Source: CBDFNN01 sp965250215
GTDB taxonomy: Bacteria; Bacteroidota; Rhodothermia; Rhodothermales; DATKEJ01
Assembly (NCBI GenBank): GCA_965250215.1
Contig: CBDFNN010000004.1
Coordinates: 1,922,001 to 1,986,000, forward strand
DNA length: 64,000 nt
Reading direction: 5' to 3'
Within the stretch, counting starts at the first letter, position 1, and each line of letters opens with the position of its first letter. This document shows positions 24,482-32,700 of this stretch, piece after piece. The notes under the pieces are model-generated. The model was not told the DNA's origin, did no database searches, and was given only the letters and a program-made list of their open reading frames with translations. The position numbers and the translations under genes were made by a program.

Positions 24482-25941
24482 GTCGTAAAGCTCTCTTTCT
24501 GTCGGACACTGATTTCCCGAACGATGGGTTGGAGGTCGCTATCTAATTGAACAATAGTTGTGTTCTGGATAATGGGAACGGTCTGTGGTATTATCCGGCC
24601 GGAAATCGATGCACTAGGAGCACTTGTTGAAACAGATCCAAGATTTCCAAGAGATCCCTGAGCAGCACCTCCGCCGCCCCCAAATCCAAGATTTGAAACA
24701 AATCCACCTCCGGCACTCAAAAGAGCGGCCGCAGCTGATAAGCGAAGGGCCTTCCCATAATGTCCGGCAACCGCAGCAGCAGCTGCTTGGGCGGCAAATG
24801 ATTTCGCAAGGGACGCGAATAAGTCGGCCGTGATGGCTTTTAAGTCTTGTCCAATCTCTACCAAGGCGTCACGATTTCCGGCAAGCGCTGCACCAATTCC
24901 ACTAGATATGGCGAGTCCTGCCTCTATTCCCAATTCCGTGATCACTGCAAGTCGCTCTTTGGCATAGTCGTGGAATTCAGCAATTTTCCCAATGATGATC
25001 TCCACTTCTTCGAGTTCGTCTTCTGCGATAGGACCAATGGCCGGACTGGGTCTATCGAGAACCTCTTTTATTTCCTCTATCTTTCTCTTGTAGGCGTCAA
25101 GGTCTTCCAAAATCTTGATCCGACTCGTTGAATCCGGAGAAAAAAGAAACTTTTCCTCGAGTTCTTCAGCAATTTCGTTTAAGAGTGCCAGCGATCCCGC
25201 CATCGCTCCAATCTTGATATCTACCTCCTCTAGGTCATCTTTTGACACAAAATGAATCGCCGGTCCTGGCTTCGCAATTTTCTTTTTAATCTCGTCGAAT
25301 TGTGTAAGACTAAAAGTCGCTTTATCGGCCTTTTCGCCGGAGTCCTTTATGGCGTCGGCTACGCGCGAAATACCTTCGGCGAAATTGTCGGCTTTGTCCG
25401 CGAACTCGTCAAAGCCTAAGAATCCGGCGGCTTTCGAGATGAATCCCGTGACGGCCGAGGCGGCATTGATAGCCCATGTGGCGACGTGTACCAATTTGTC
25501 AAAGACAAAAGAGAGCGTACCCCCGACGACCTTGGCGAAGACGTCGACGGCGGCGTTGAAAGCAGGATTGGCGAACAGATTCTCAAGGAATCCAATGACC
25601 TTTAACAAGACGGGCCCAAGTGTCTTGAATAAAATGCCGTGCATCGTCTTGAATAGGCCGTTGATTCGTTTTCCGGCCTCCGAGTTGTCAGATATGGCAC
25701 CTGTCATGGCGGAGAAACCCTTTGTGGCCAGGTCACGAACACTAAAGCCGACCTTAGTCAACTGCGTCACCGAGTCGGCGGCTACTTGACTAACCTTGGC
25801 CAAACCTCTAGCCAATTTTTCACTCTTGAAACCGTTAATTCTTTTTTGCAATTTCGAAAACGCAGATTCCGTGTCCTTGACGACTTTTATGCCGCCGTTA
25901 TCCTTAACGTCTAATCCTATTTCAGCTTTTCTCTTGGGCAT
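24478..25941 (-). CDS. tail tape measure protein
   Basis: 487 residues from the ATG at 25941, overlapping the chaperone-position gene by 20 bp. It is helical, with hydrophobic central segments (FKTMHGILFKTLGPVLLKVIGFLENLF; WAINAASAVTGFISKAAGFLGF) and a Gly/Ala-rich C-terminal part. Two similar DLEEVDIKIG/ELEEVEIIIG phrases repeat. At roughly 0.15 nm per residue, the rule for tape measures, the tail would be near 70 nm, short for a siphovirus. Confidence 0.75.
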   Translation of the reverse strand: MPKRKAEIGLDVKDNGGIKVVKDTESAFSKLQKRINGFKSEKLARGLAKVSQVAADSVTQLTKVGFSVRDLATKGFSAMTGAISDNSEAGKRINGLFKTMHGILFKTLGPVLLKVIGFLENLFANPAFNAAVDVFAKVVGGTLSFVFDKLVHVATWAINAASAVTGFISKAAGFLGFDEFADKADNFAEGISRVADAIKDSGEKADKATFSLTQFDEIKKKIAKPGPAIHFVSKDDLEEVDIKIGAMAGSLALLNEIAEELEEKFLFSPDSTSRIKILEDLDAYKRKIEEIKEVLDRPSPAIGPIAEDELEEVEIIIGKIAEFHDYAKERLAVITELGIEAGLAISSGIGAALAGNRDALVEIGQDLKAITADLFASLAKSFAAQAAAAAVAGHYGKALRLSAAAALLSAGGGFVSNLGFGGGGGAAQGSLGNLGSVSTSAPSASISGRIIPQTVPIIQNTTIVQLDSDLQPIVREISVRQKESFTT

Positions 25942-26470
25942 TCTCTTTGGAAACCATGATTTCGTGTTGATAATGCTCACTTCGGAGCCTGAACCACGTG
26001 AGAGATCTCTCCACGGGCCATATGGTGAAAACAATCTGAGCGTCTGAAGGCAGAAGGGAGGCCCGGATCGCATCGATAGAAAACGGCTTTGGCTCGGGCT
26101 TATCCTTGTCGTTGGGGTCGTATTGATCATCCCAAACACCAAACATTCCCCGAGCGATCATTTCTCTTGTGGCCTCGAGGAACTTGGAGCAAAGCCTAAC
26201 AAACAGATCCTCTTGGAACTCGGCTCGAAGTTTCATTCCGCGAGCTCGTCTCATGGGCGTGAATTCGTTTTTCCTGCGTCTCCAAAACTCGACCGATTGA
26301 TCTTCCACGGAAAGAACCAACGAAAGCGCCTGAGCTTGAGGGACATCAATGACGACGGATTCAACCTTGTCGTTGAACACGTCGTCGATGTGAAACCCTA
26401 CAATCTTACAAGCCTCGGCTAAATCGTCAAGGGCGAGTTCGTCGGAATATTCATAGTCGAATATTTCCAC
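25922..26470 (-). CDS. tail assembly chaperone-position protein
   Basis: 182 residues between the tail tube candidate and the tape measure gene, where tail assembly chaperones lie. The sequence is acidic at the N terminus and helical. I see no slippery-site extension, so a single product is assumed. The assignment is by position. Confidence 0.5.
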   Translation of the reverse strand: MEIFDYEYSDELALDDLAEACKIVGFHIDDVFNDKVESVVIDVPQAQALSLVLSVEDQSVEFWRRRKNEFTPMRRARGMKLRAEFQEDLFVRLCSKFLEATREMIARGMFGVWDDQYDPNDKDKPEPKPFSIDAIRASLLPSDAQIVFTIWPVERSLTWFRLRSEHYQHEIMVSKENAQEKS

Positions 26471-26473
26471 ACT

Positions 26474-26929
26474 CTAGCACGATGCATCGAAGGTCTCCGA
26501 AACAGCGACACAATCGGCGTCGCCGAAGGCCTCGATCCTAACCATCCTGTATTTCTTTTTCTGATATCCCGGATCGGTTGTGATCGCGTCGACACCTGGC
26601 TTGATGTTGAAGATGATCTTTTGACCGCCCCTCTCATCGATGACGAGATCCAAGGGTTCTGGATCGTCTGCGATGGTATAGTCGGTGTAGAGCAAGGTGA
26701 GAGCTGTATCAATCGCACCGCCTCTATCGGACTTTATTCCATAGGCAGCGCCCACTGTGTACAATCCGAAATTCTGATTTCCATTTGGATTTCGGTCGTC
26801 ATCCCATTCGAAGGTTGGGGTTTGTGACACGTCTCCAACCACGGCACTCGAATTGAACTCCGCGACTGTCGATTGATCACCGTTTTTTCTAAATGTGAGT
26901 TTCCTATACCCACCTCGGACGTCTGTCAT
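26474..26929 (-). CDS. major tail (tube) protein candidate
   Basis: 151 residues, beta-rich (GYRKLTFRKNGDQSTVAEF, DLVIDERGGQKIIFNI), two genes before the tape measure. Position and fold impression fit a tail tube protein; the sequence is not otherwise recognised. Confidence 0.5.
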   Translation of the reverse strand: MTDVRGGYRKLTFRKNGDQSTVAEFNSSAVVGDVSQTPTFEWDDDRNPNGNQNFGLYTVGAAYGIKSDRGGAIDTALTLLYTDYTIADDPEPLDLVIDERGGQKIIFNIKPGVDAITTDPGYQKKKYRMVRIEAFGDADCVAVSETFDASC

Positions 26930-26941
26930 GATTTTATTGGT

Positions 26942-27526
26942 TTAGATTAGTGTTTCAAATTTTGCGTGATAGACCGGTTCTTTTGCTTGTTCGTCCAACC
27001 ATTCGAGACCGATTGTAAAAGCCTCAATAGGGGAGGCGACGAGTTCCTCTCCACTGACCGTGCATTCGAAATCACATCCCAAAGCGGTGATAAGACCGAG
27101 CTTCCCGAGATCATCCTCCTCGGCGGCCGTTAGGATATTGTCGAAAAGACCTTTTCCTGTTTCGGGCAAATCCCATGTATGAATGGGGTCGTGGTATTCC
27201 TCGGAATCTGGATCATAAGATGTGATATAGGGCACCTTGCCCGTCGAGTCCCAGAAGCCAAACCAGACGTCAACTTGGAATCGGTGTTCGTATTCAAAGC
27301 ACCCTGGCGTGTTGGTGTTGTCCTGCATTCCGATCCACGTGACCAAGAAATATTTGACCGTGCAAGACCGCTTGTCCTTGGTTATGAGCATTCGATGCCT
27401 CGGAGCGTCTGCATCAATGCTGACTTTTCGCATGGAATGGTCACCACGAAATCCAGCGTCCCACGATTGTAAGTGGCGAGCGACGAACTCAAAAAGGGCT
27501 TTATGTTTTTGATCTTTAGACGCCAC
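26942..27526 (-). CDS. tail terminator/minor tail candidate
   Basis: 194 residues using a GTG start at 27526 (VASKDQKHKALFEFVARHL), 11 bp inside the upstream gene; the longer open frame overlaps the neighbour by about 160 bp and is unlikely. Between the gp10-like and tube genes, the position of tail terminators. Confidence 0.5.
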   Translation of the reverse strand: MASKDQKHKALFEFVARHLQSWDAGFRGDHSMRKVSIDADAPRHRMLITKDKRSCTVKYFLVTWIGMQDNTNTPGCFEYEHRFQVDVWFGFWDSTGKVPYITSYDPDSEEYHDPIHTWDLPETGKGLFDNILTAAEEDDLGKLGLITALGCDFECTVSGEELVASPIEAFTIGLEWLDEQAKEPVYHAKFETLI

Positions 27527-27920
27527 AGTCTTCGATGGCTTTGATTTGAGCTTTCTCGAGTAATTCAGTGGCTGGATCCAGTTCATCGTTGAGGGCCCTG
27601 GCCATGAATGGCTTTTTGGCCTCTTGAATGCCGCTATACACCAAATCAGAACTTTGTCTAAGCTTCCACCCTCCACCATCCTCTGCGATGGTCAAGGTTG
27701 TATTGGCGCCACCTATCGCTGATGACAAAACATTGGCTTGCAGTCTTCCCGTCTTGATGCCGACGATATCGGGAGAGCTTCCACTGGTCATGTATTTTGA
27801 TGCGGCCGTCCGTGCGATCCTTTTAGCAATCGTGCCAAGTGTCGCCTTGACATTATTACCCAGGCAATCGGCGTATTTCGTTAGGTCTATATCAGATTGA
27901 TATTTAAGTTGGATTTCCAC
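27516..27920 (-). CDS. HK97 gp10-like head-tail protein
   Basis: 134 residues. GTIAKRIARTAASKY, IKTGRLQANVLSSA and KKPFMARALNDEL follow the gp10 pattern (basic N terminus, TGRL, then a terminal PF-RAL element). It likely joins head and tail. Confidence 0.6.
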   Translation of the reverse strand: MEIQLKYQSDIDLTKYADCLGNNVKATLGTIAKRIARTAASKYMTSGSSPDIVGIKTGRLQANVLSSAIGGANTTLTIAEDGGGWKLRQSSDLVYSGIQEAKKPFMARALNDELDPATELLEKAQIKAIEDCGV

Positions 27921-28285
27921 TAGGCTTTTTTAAGTGGAATGAATCGAGGGATTTTTGGGACGTCGCCTCTAAATGCGTTTTTCCCATAGAGGAATTCGAA
28001 AGCCTCACGGCCGGATAGCTTTCCTAGGGGCTTCCCTTTGGTATTTTTTGCACCCAAGGCACCGGCGTTGATTTCGTAGTCCTCGACAACGTAGAAATCA
28101 TATCCTTCCGGCGGCTCCAAAGGGTATTCTGTGGTATTCAAAACACCGAGATACCGGAACGAGCCAATAGGGAATTCAATCACATCATCAACCACGATGG
28201 TCGTTCGTTCGCCTGTAACTTTGTTCGGTATCCCGGAACCGGTTATGAGACTTAGATGAGGGACGTTTTTTAATTTAGATGCCAT
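27920..28285 (-). CDS. hypothetical head-tail region protein
   Basis: 121 residues, beta-rich at the start, then a basic tail. Between the connector and gp10-like genes, so probably a head-tail joining protein. Not recognised by sequence. Confidence 0.5.
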   Translation of the reverse strand: MASKLKNVPHLSLITGSGIPNKVTGERTTIVVDDVIEFPIGSFRYLGVLNTTEYPLEPPEGYDFYVVEDYEINAGALGAKNTKGKPLGKLSGREAFEFLYGKNAFRGDVPKIPRFIPLKKA

Positions 28286-28976
28286 GACGGTATTTAGAAT
28301 TGTCCTTCGCGAGCTGTCTTAGAAATTGTTTATCGTTTGCGGTCGTCGTGACCGAGACACCGCCACCGACACCGACCGTTCGTGTTTTCGATTGCATTCC
28401 CTCAAGACCAACTTTTCTTTCTCGAATGAGATAAAGGGCAGCGCGGAGAAGAATGTCACGCAAGTCCTCGGGCATGGCCGGAGGTAGCTCCGTAAGTGGG
28501 CCCGGAGAGGATGTAGTCCGCGGCCATCCCTCGAAATAGGCGTCGGCGTGGGCTTTCACAATGTCATCACTTAATTTCCGTAGGTCGCTGGCCTCATATC
28601 CTTCGGGTCTAAATCCTGCGTAGTAGGCAATTTTGAAAGGAGGAGAATTCGCTCCAGTGTAGACGATGCCCTTTTGGAACTCTTGTAGATAGTTGCAAAT
28701 CTCCAATTGATCACATCCGATCGTTTGGACGACGGGCCACTGGTCACTGTTGAAGATGGAATGTGTTTTGCAAGGTGAACACGTCCACTGACACGCAACT
28801 CGGATATATGGCCGCACAATTAGGCGTCGGTTCCAAAAGCCTTCCATGTATGAAATTGCAACCTCTCCCAATCTTTCGACCGTCTCTCTGTACTTCTCAT
28901 CACACGTGTCCATCTCAGGAATAGAACCCTGCGATTCTTTCACCAAGGTTTCGAACGTAAACATTTTAGAGTACAT
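28275..28976 (-). CDS. head-tail connector (gp6-like) candidate
   Basis: 233 residues, helical N terminus (ETVERLGEVAISYMEGFWNRRL) and C-terminal helices (EDLRDILLRAALYLIRERK) as in gp6-type connectors. It carries a Cys pair (CSPC). The assignment rests on pattern and position. Confidence 0.55.
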   Translation of the reverse strand: MYSKMFTFETLVKESQGSIPEMDTCDEKYRETVERLGEVAISYMEGFWNRRLIVRPYIRVACQWTCSPCKTHSIFNSDQWPVVQTIGCDQLEICNYLQEFQKGIVYTGANSPPFKIAYYAGFRPEGYEASDLRKLSDDIVKAHADAYFEGWPRTTSSPGPLTELPPAMPEDLRDILLRAALYLIRERKVGLEGMQSKTRTVGVGGGVSVTTTANDKQFLRQLAKDNSKYRHGI

Positions 28977-28988
28977 CCTATTGGCACA

Positions 28989-31754
28989 TTAATTATAGGT
29001 AAGAGGAATCATCGGAGCTGGAACGATCGGCAGACGCGGAGTCGTAAAAAACCTTATTTCTGGATCGTCGGTGAATGTGTTGTCAGCTATCGTACCCCCT
29101 CGCGTTACGACTCCGTTGAGTTGATTAACATTTCCGGCCGAGTTGGAAATTGTGTTGTTGTTCACAACATTTCCACCTGTTGACCCATTGGCCCAATAGA
29201 CATAATCGCCCGCAACGTAATTATTGGAATATGTCCCACCGTTCGGTGGATACTGACTGGGCGATGCGCTCACTCTGAGCGGGCTGTTATTAAGAGTGTT
29301 TGTCCTGTCGTAGGACGCGATATAGTTATTGTCAAAGGTCTGCCTAGTAGATATAGTGACAGAGGTCTGACCGAGACCAACGGATACTGGTGAGACGGTA
29401 TCCTGAACATCAGAACTCACGATATTATTCGAGAACGTAATCAGAGAAACGCTGTCCCGGAGTGTTGGCTGATCGGCATATAGTCCGGCTCTCGTAAAAT
29501 TCGCCAGAAGGTTGTCTGTAATAGACATCTCGTTTTCTGCAATCCCGAAGACGGGAAATATTCTGAAATAGTTTGCCCAACGGATCGAAAAAGTACCTCC
29601 ATAAATTTTGTTATTGTAAATCGATCCATTAGCTCTAAACGTCACAACTCCATGATAGAATGAGTAACTAGCTGTCGTGTCGATCCCGGAAAGCATTTCG
29701 TCCTCGATAACGATCAGATTATTTGCCACTTCAACGCTATCCATTTGGGCAATAAGCAGACTTGAGTTGTACATCTGATTGTCGACCCAAGACACATTGT
29801 GGCCTGCCTCATCTGTCGTCCCTGCCGCACTGGTCTCGATATTGCTCTGTCCAGTATTTGACATGACATTATCCCTCACGATGATCTTGGAACGCTCTGG
29901 CTCTGAGACATAACTCCATGTTTCTCGGCCTAGTCCCCAATCGTTTCCTTTGTTATAATCGAGAAATCCATCCTCATAGTTCTCGACATAGTTTCCGTAG
30001 ACTGTCATGCCCATAGATCCGGCTGGCGATCCTGCACCATAGTCAATAAATGCTTCAGGAGAACCAGAAGCGTAGTTGTTTCTAACAACGACAAGAGTCG
30101 TGTACAGACTCCATTCCAGTGTCGCGTCCGCATGTCCGAGTCTGTCGTTATCCAGTGCTGTATTGAAGAAGTGGTTGTCCTCAATGTATATCGGTCGTTC
30201 GTCAATGGATCTCCCGAAATGAACCGCCGAACCGAGATTGTTCGTGAACACGTTGTTTTTAATAACAGTGCCACCACTATTATTTGAAGGTGCTACAAAT
30301 TCGCCCGCATGATTTAACAGATAGTTATCATGAAAGAAAGTCTGGCCATGAATATGAACCATAGTAGATGCGTCCCACCTAGCAATGGTATCATTGTTAT
30401 CCATGTTGCCATCGAACACACCATTCATTATCTCCGTCCCATCGGCTAGGACATCAATGAAGTTTGTCTGTGTCGAAAATGTCGCTGGGAATGAAATCGG
30501 GTTCGCGCTATTGCTCGCTGTAACCTCTAGACCGTCAATGGATGTGATGGAAAAAGGCCCGCCGATTGATGTGCCATCATACCCGTCTGTAGTAGAGAAA
30601 GTGAACTCCATTCCGACTTCCAAGCCAGCTACAGAATCGAGCGTGTGAACATTCACCACGGATCCGATAATTGAATGCACGATTTCATCTTGCATCGTAA
30701 TCGTTGCCTCATTAAGATCCCAAGTCTGATTAATGTGCGTAATATCAACTCGTCTCACGAGCTCATATTCTCGACCCGACTCTAAAACGATCGTTGCACC
30801 AGCACCACCCGCAAATCTGGTTGAGTCAATTACGGCATTGTCCGTTGCCCCCGAATACCTATAATCCTCAACGTAGAAATCGCCCGAAGTTTGTTTCCAG
30901 ACTGGCGAACCGCTTCGTATCAAGCACTGCCATTCCTTGTTTTGAATCTGATCTGTGTAGGAATCTCCATAGCGACCGTCGAGAACGTTGCAAGGGATAT
31001 CATTGACAATCGGTGATCCGTCGCCAACTGTGTATTTTGGGATGTATGTGACGACGGGAAAGGTCGCCCCGGTCTCATTTGTGTAGTCCGCCGTTCCGTC
31101 CGCGTTGTCTGATAGGGCTGTGGTCGTCTCGTCGTCAAAGTCTTCAGTTTCGAGTAATGAACCCGCCGAATCTCTAAACTCGCACGTCTTTCCCGACCCC
31201 GTCGGCGTACAGGTCCATGTTCCATTTGATGCGTCCGTATTGTCGTCGAATTCCTCGGTTTCTAATAGAGTCCCAGCAGAGTCTCTAAACTCGCAAGTTT
31301 TACCTGAGCCTGTTGGAGCGCACGTCCAGGTTCCGTTCGATGCGTCTGTATTGTCGTCAAATTCCTCGGTTTCTAATAGAGTCCCGGCAGAGTCCCTGAA
31401 CTCACAAGATTTACCTGAGCCTGTTGGAGCGCACGTCCAAGTTCCGTTCGATGCATCCGTATTGTCGTCGAATTCCTCGGTTTCTAAAAGAGTCCCGGCA
31501 GAGTCCCTGAACTCACAAGTTTTACCTGAGCCTGTAGGGGTGCAAGTCCATGTTCCGTTCGATACATCCGTATTAATGACCGTTTCGAAGTCTTCAGAAT
31601 GAAGAAGTACGCCTTTAGAGTTTCTGAATTCGCACGTCTTACCCGATTCAGTAGCCGCACAAGTCCAAGTACCGTTAGTATCTCGGCCGAATATGATTTG
31701 GGCATCCACCTCAACTGGAATAATTAGCAATATCAATAGGACTAATCGTTTCAT
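28989..31754 (-). CDS. repeat-containing right-handed beta-helix protein with signal peptide (tailspike-like)
   Basis: 921 residues. The start is fixed by a 4-bp overlap with the previous stop. It opens with a Sec-type signal (MKRLVLLILLIIPVEVDAQ), then five tandem about 37-residue units NGTWTCAPTGSGKTCEFRDS with two Cys each (residues about 27-214), then a collar-like linker (YTNETGATFPVVTYIPKYTVGD) and a long parallel beta-helix (many VVRNNY/IYNNKI/FSNNIV rungs). It looks like a spike or depolymerase, but it lies between capsid and connector genes and is apparently exported, so cell-surface display is also possible. Confidence 0.65.
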   Translation of the reverse strand: MKRLVLLILLIIPVEVDAQIIFGRDTNGTWTCAATESGKTCEFRNSKGVLLHSEDFETVINTDVSNGTWTCTPTGSGKTCEFRDSAGTLLETEEFDDNTDASNGTWTCAPTGSGKSCEFRDSAGTLLETEEFDDNTDASNGTWTCAPTGSGKTCEFRDSAGTLLETEEFDDNTDASNGTWTCTPTGSGKTCEFRDSAGSLLETEDFDDETTTALSDNADGTADYTNETGATFPVVTYIPKYTVGDGSPIVNDIPCNVLDGRYGDSYTDQIQNKEWQCLIRSGSPVWKQTSGDFYVEDYRYSGATDNAVIDSTRFAGGAGATIVLESGREYELVRRVDITHINQTWDLNEATITMQDEIVHSIIGSVVNVHTLDSVAGLEVGMEFTFSTTDGYDGTSIGGPFSITSIDGLEVTASNSANPISFPATFSTQTNFIDVLADGTEIMNGVFDGNMDNNDTIARWDASTMVHIHGQTFFHDNYLLNHAGEFVAPSNNSGGTVIKNNVFTNNLGSAVHFGRSIDERPIYIEDNHFFNTALDNDRLGHADATLEWSLYTTLVVVRNNYASGSPEAFIDYGAGSPAGSMGMTVYGNYVENYEDGFLDYNKGNDWGLGRETWSYVSEPERSKIIVRDNVMSNTGQSNIETSAAGTTDEAGHNVSWVDNQMYNSSLLIAQMDSVEVANNLIVIEDEMLSGIDTTASYSFYHGVVTFRANGSIYNNKIYGGTFSIRWANYFRIFPVFGIAENEMSITDNLLANFTRAGLYADQPTLRDSVSLITFSNNIVSSDVQDTVSPVSVGLGQTSVTISTRQTFDNNYIASYDRTNTLNNSPLRVSASPSQYPPNGGTYSNNYVAGDYVYWANGSTGGNVVNNNTISNSAGNVNQLNGVVTRGGTIADNTFTDDPEIRFFTTPRLPIVPAPMIPLTYN
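31120..31676 (-). repeat. five tandem coding repeats of about 111 bp
   Basis: Units 2-4 are nearly identical at DNA level (about 111 bp each); the first and last units are diverged. They encode NGTWTC...GKTCEFRDS...LLETEEFDD. Near-identity suggests recent duplication or ongoing unit-number change. Confidence 0.8.
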
Positions 31755-32242
31755 GCAGTTGGTATTTTGATACTGACTTTGAAATTTAGTTTGGTTCCTA
31801 TTGCGCCGGCGTCGACGGTGAAAACGTTGTCGTTTTCTAGATAAATTCCCGGCGGAAAGGCGTCACCATTAAAGTAATCCTTGAGGCCCCACGGGCTTCC
31901 ATTCAGCTTGACGTTGTCGTTGTGATTCAGGCAAGTGACAATAAAGTGATGGACGAAGGCCCCTATGCCTAAGCCCCCTGGCATAGCACCGGGATCAAAG
32001 GTCCCTCCTTCGGCCACGATGGTAGAAAAGACCTTTATCTTGTAATCATTGTCACAACAATCAGGAATCGCTTGACATTCGCCAGAAGGCACCGTTTTTG
32101 AAACAACTCCATTTCCGTCTACCCAAACCTGTGTGATTACTTCACCGTCGCAATAGTAAACTCTAGGTGTGTACTTGACCCCTCCATACAATTTGGGATC
32201 GCCTTCAAACCATCCTGTTATGGCCGCATTCGGGTCAGTCAT
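31751..32242 (-). CDS. hypothetical virion-region protein
   Basis: 163 residues, beta-rich, with two adjacent Cys (PDCCDND). Between the capsid and beta-helix genes; could be a decoration or head fibre protein. Not recognised. Confidence 0.5.
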   Translation of the reverse strand: MTDPNAAITGWFEGDPKLYGGVKYTPRVYYCDGEVITQVWVDGNGVVSKTVPSGECQAIPDCCDNDYKIKVFSTIVAEGGTFDPGAMPGGLGIGAFVHHFIVTCLNHNDNVKLNGSPWGLKDYFNGDAFPPGIYLENDNVFTVDAGAIGTKLNFKVSIKIPTA

Positions 32243-32315
32243 TGTTTATCGCTTGATATAGCCCTTTCGGACAGCTTTAAAAGCGGATTGGCGGCCCCGA
32301 GAGACCGCCGTTTCC

Positions 32316-32687
32316 TTACTTCTTCTTGGGTCTTGGGTCGGAGTCGTGCTCCGTGTAGCAACTTTCTGGGAGTCCGTGCAATTTGTAGTAGCCTTGTGGT
32401 TTTTGGGCGACGGTTCCCCATATCTTTTGCTTGTTCTCCGGATGGACATAGGTCATTTTGTAACTTTCAAAACCGCGGACCTTGCCATCTTCGTTATAGA
32501 TCCCAAAGGATCCATTTCGATTGAAGGTGTGAAATTTAATTGGACCCAATTTCACCTTGGGTTTTTCCGGCTTATTTTTCACTGCGGGAGTTTCGTCCGG
32601 AGCGTCATCCGTTGACTCATTTTCAACGGGAGGATCATCAACAATTGGATCGTCGACGGTCTTATCGGTATTTGCTTTTTTAGCCAT
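32316..32687 (-). CDS. hypothetical acidic-then-basic virion-region protein
   Basis: 123 residues from the ATG at 32687 (MAKKANTDKTVDDPIVDDPP). The N-terminal half is low-complexity Asp/Pro/Glu/Lys; the C-terminal half has a compact domain (FNRNGSFGIYNEDGK) ending RPKKK. It follows the capsid gene by 13 bp. The 73-bp gap to the next gene holds nothing clear. Confidence 0.5.
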   Translation of the reverse strand: MAKKANTDKTVDDPIVDDPPVENESTDDAPDETPAVKNKPEKPKVKLGPIKFHTFNRNGSFGIYNEDGKVRGFESYKMTYVHPENKQKIWGTVAQKPQGYYKLHGLPESCYTEHDSDPRPKKK

Positions 32688-32700
32688 GATTAGGTTGAGT

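Noticed and set aside
25922..25941. Programmed frameshift between chaperone-position gene and tape measure
   Set aside because: The overlap is a simple start-stop overlap and no heptamer slippery site is visible there.
26942..27679. Long version of the tail terminator candidate (245 codons)
   Set aside because: Would overlap the gp10-like gene by about 160 bp; the GTG at 27526 fits the packing.
31105..31602. Rightward 165-codon frame with repetitive SSVSNRVPAESLNS phrases
   Set aside because: Mirror of the coding repeats in the beta-helix gene; no start signal or family.
31120..31676. Tandem repeats resembling a CRISPR or minisatellite
   Set aside because: Units are about 111 bp, uninterrupted and in frame within a long protein; no spacers.
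32239..32449. Two short leftward frames between the capsid-region genes
   Set aside because: Arg/Lys-rich, mostly inside the 32316-32687 gene in other frames, with no overlap-type coupling or motif.
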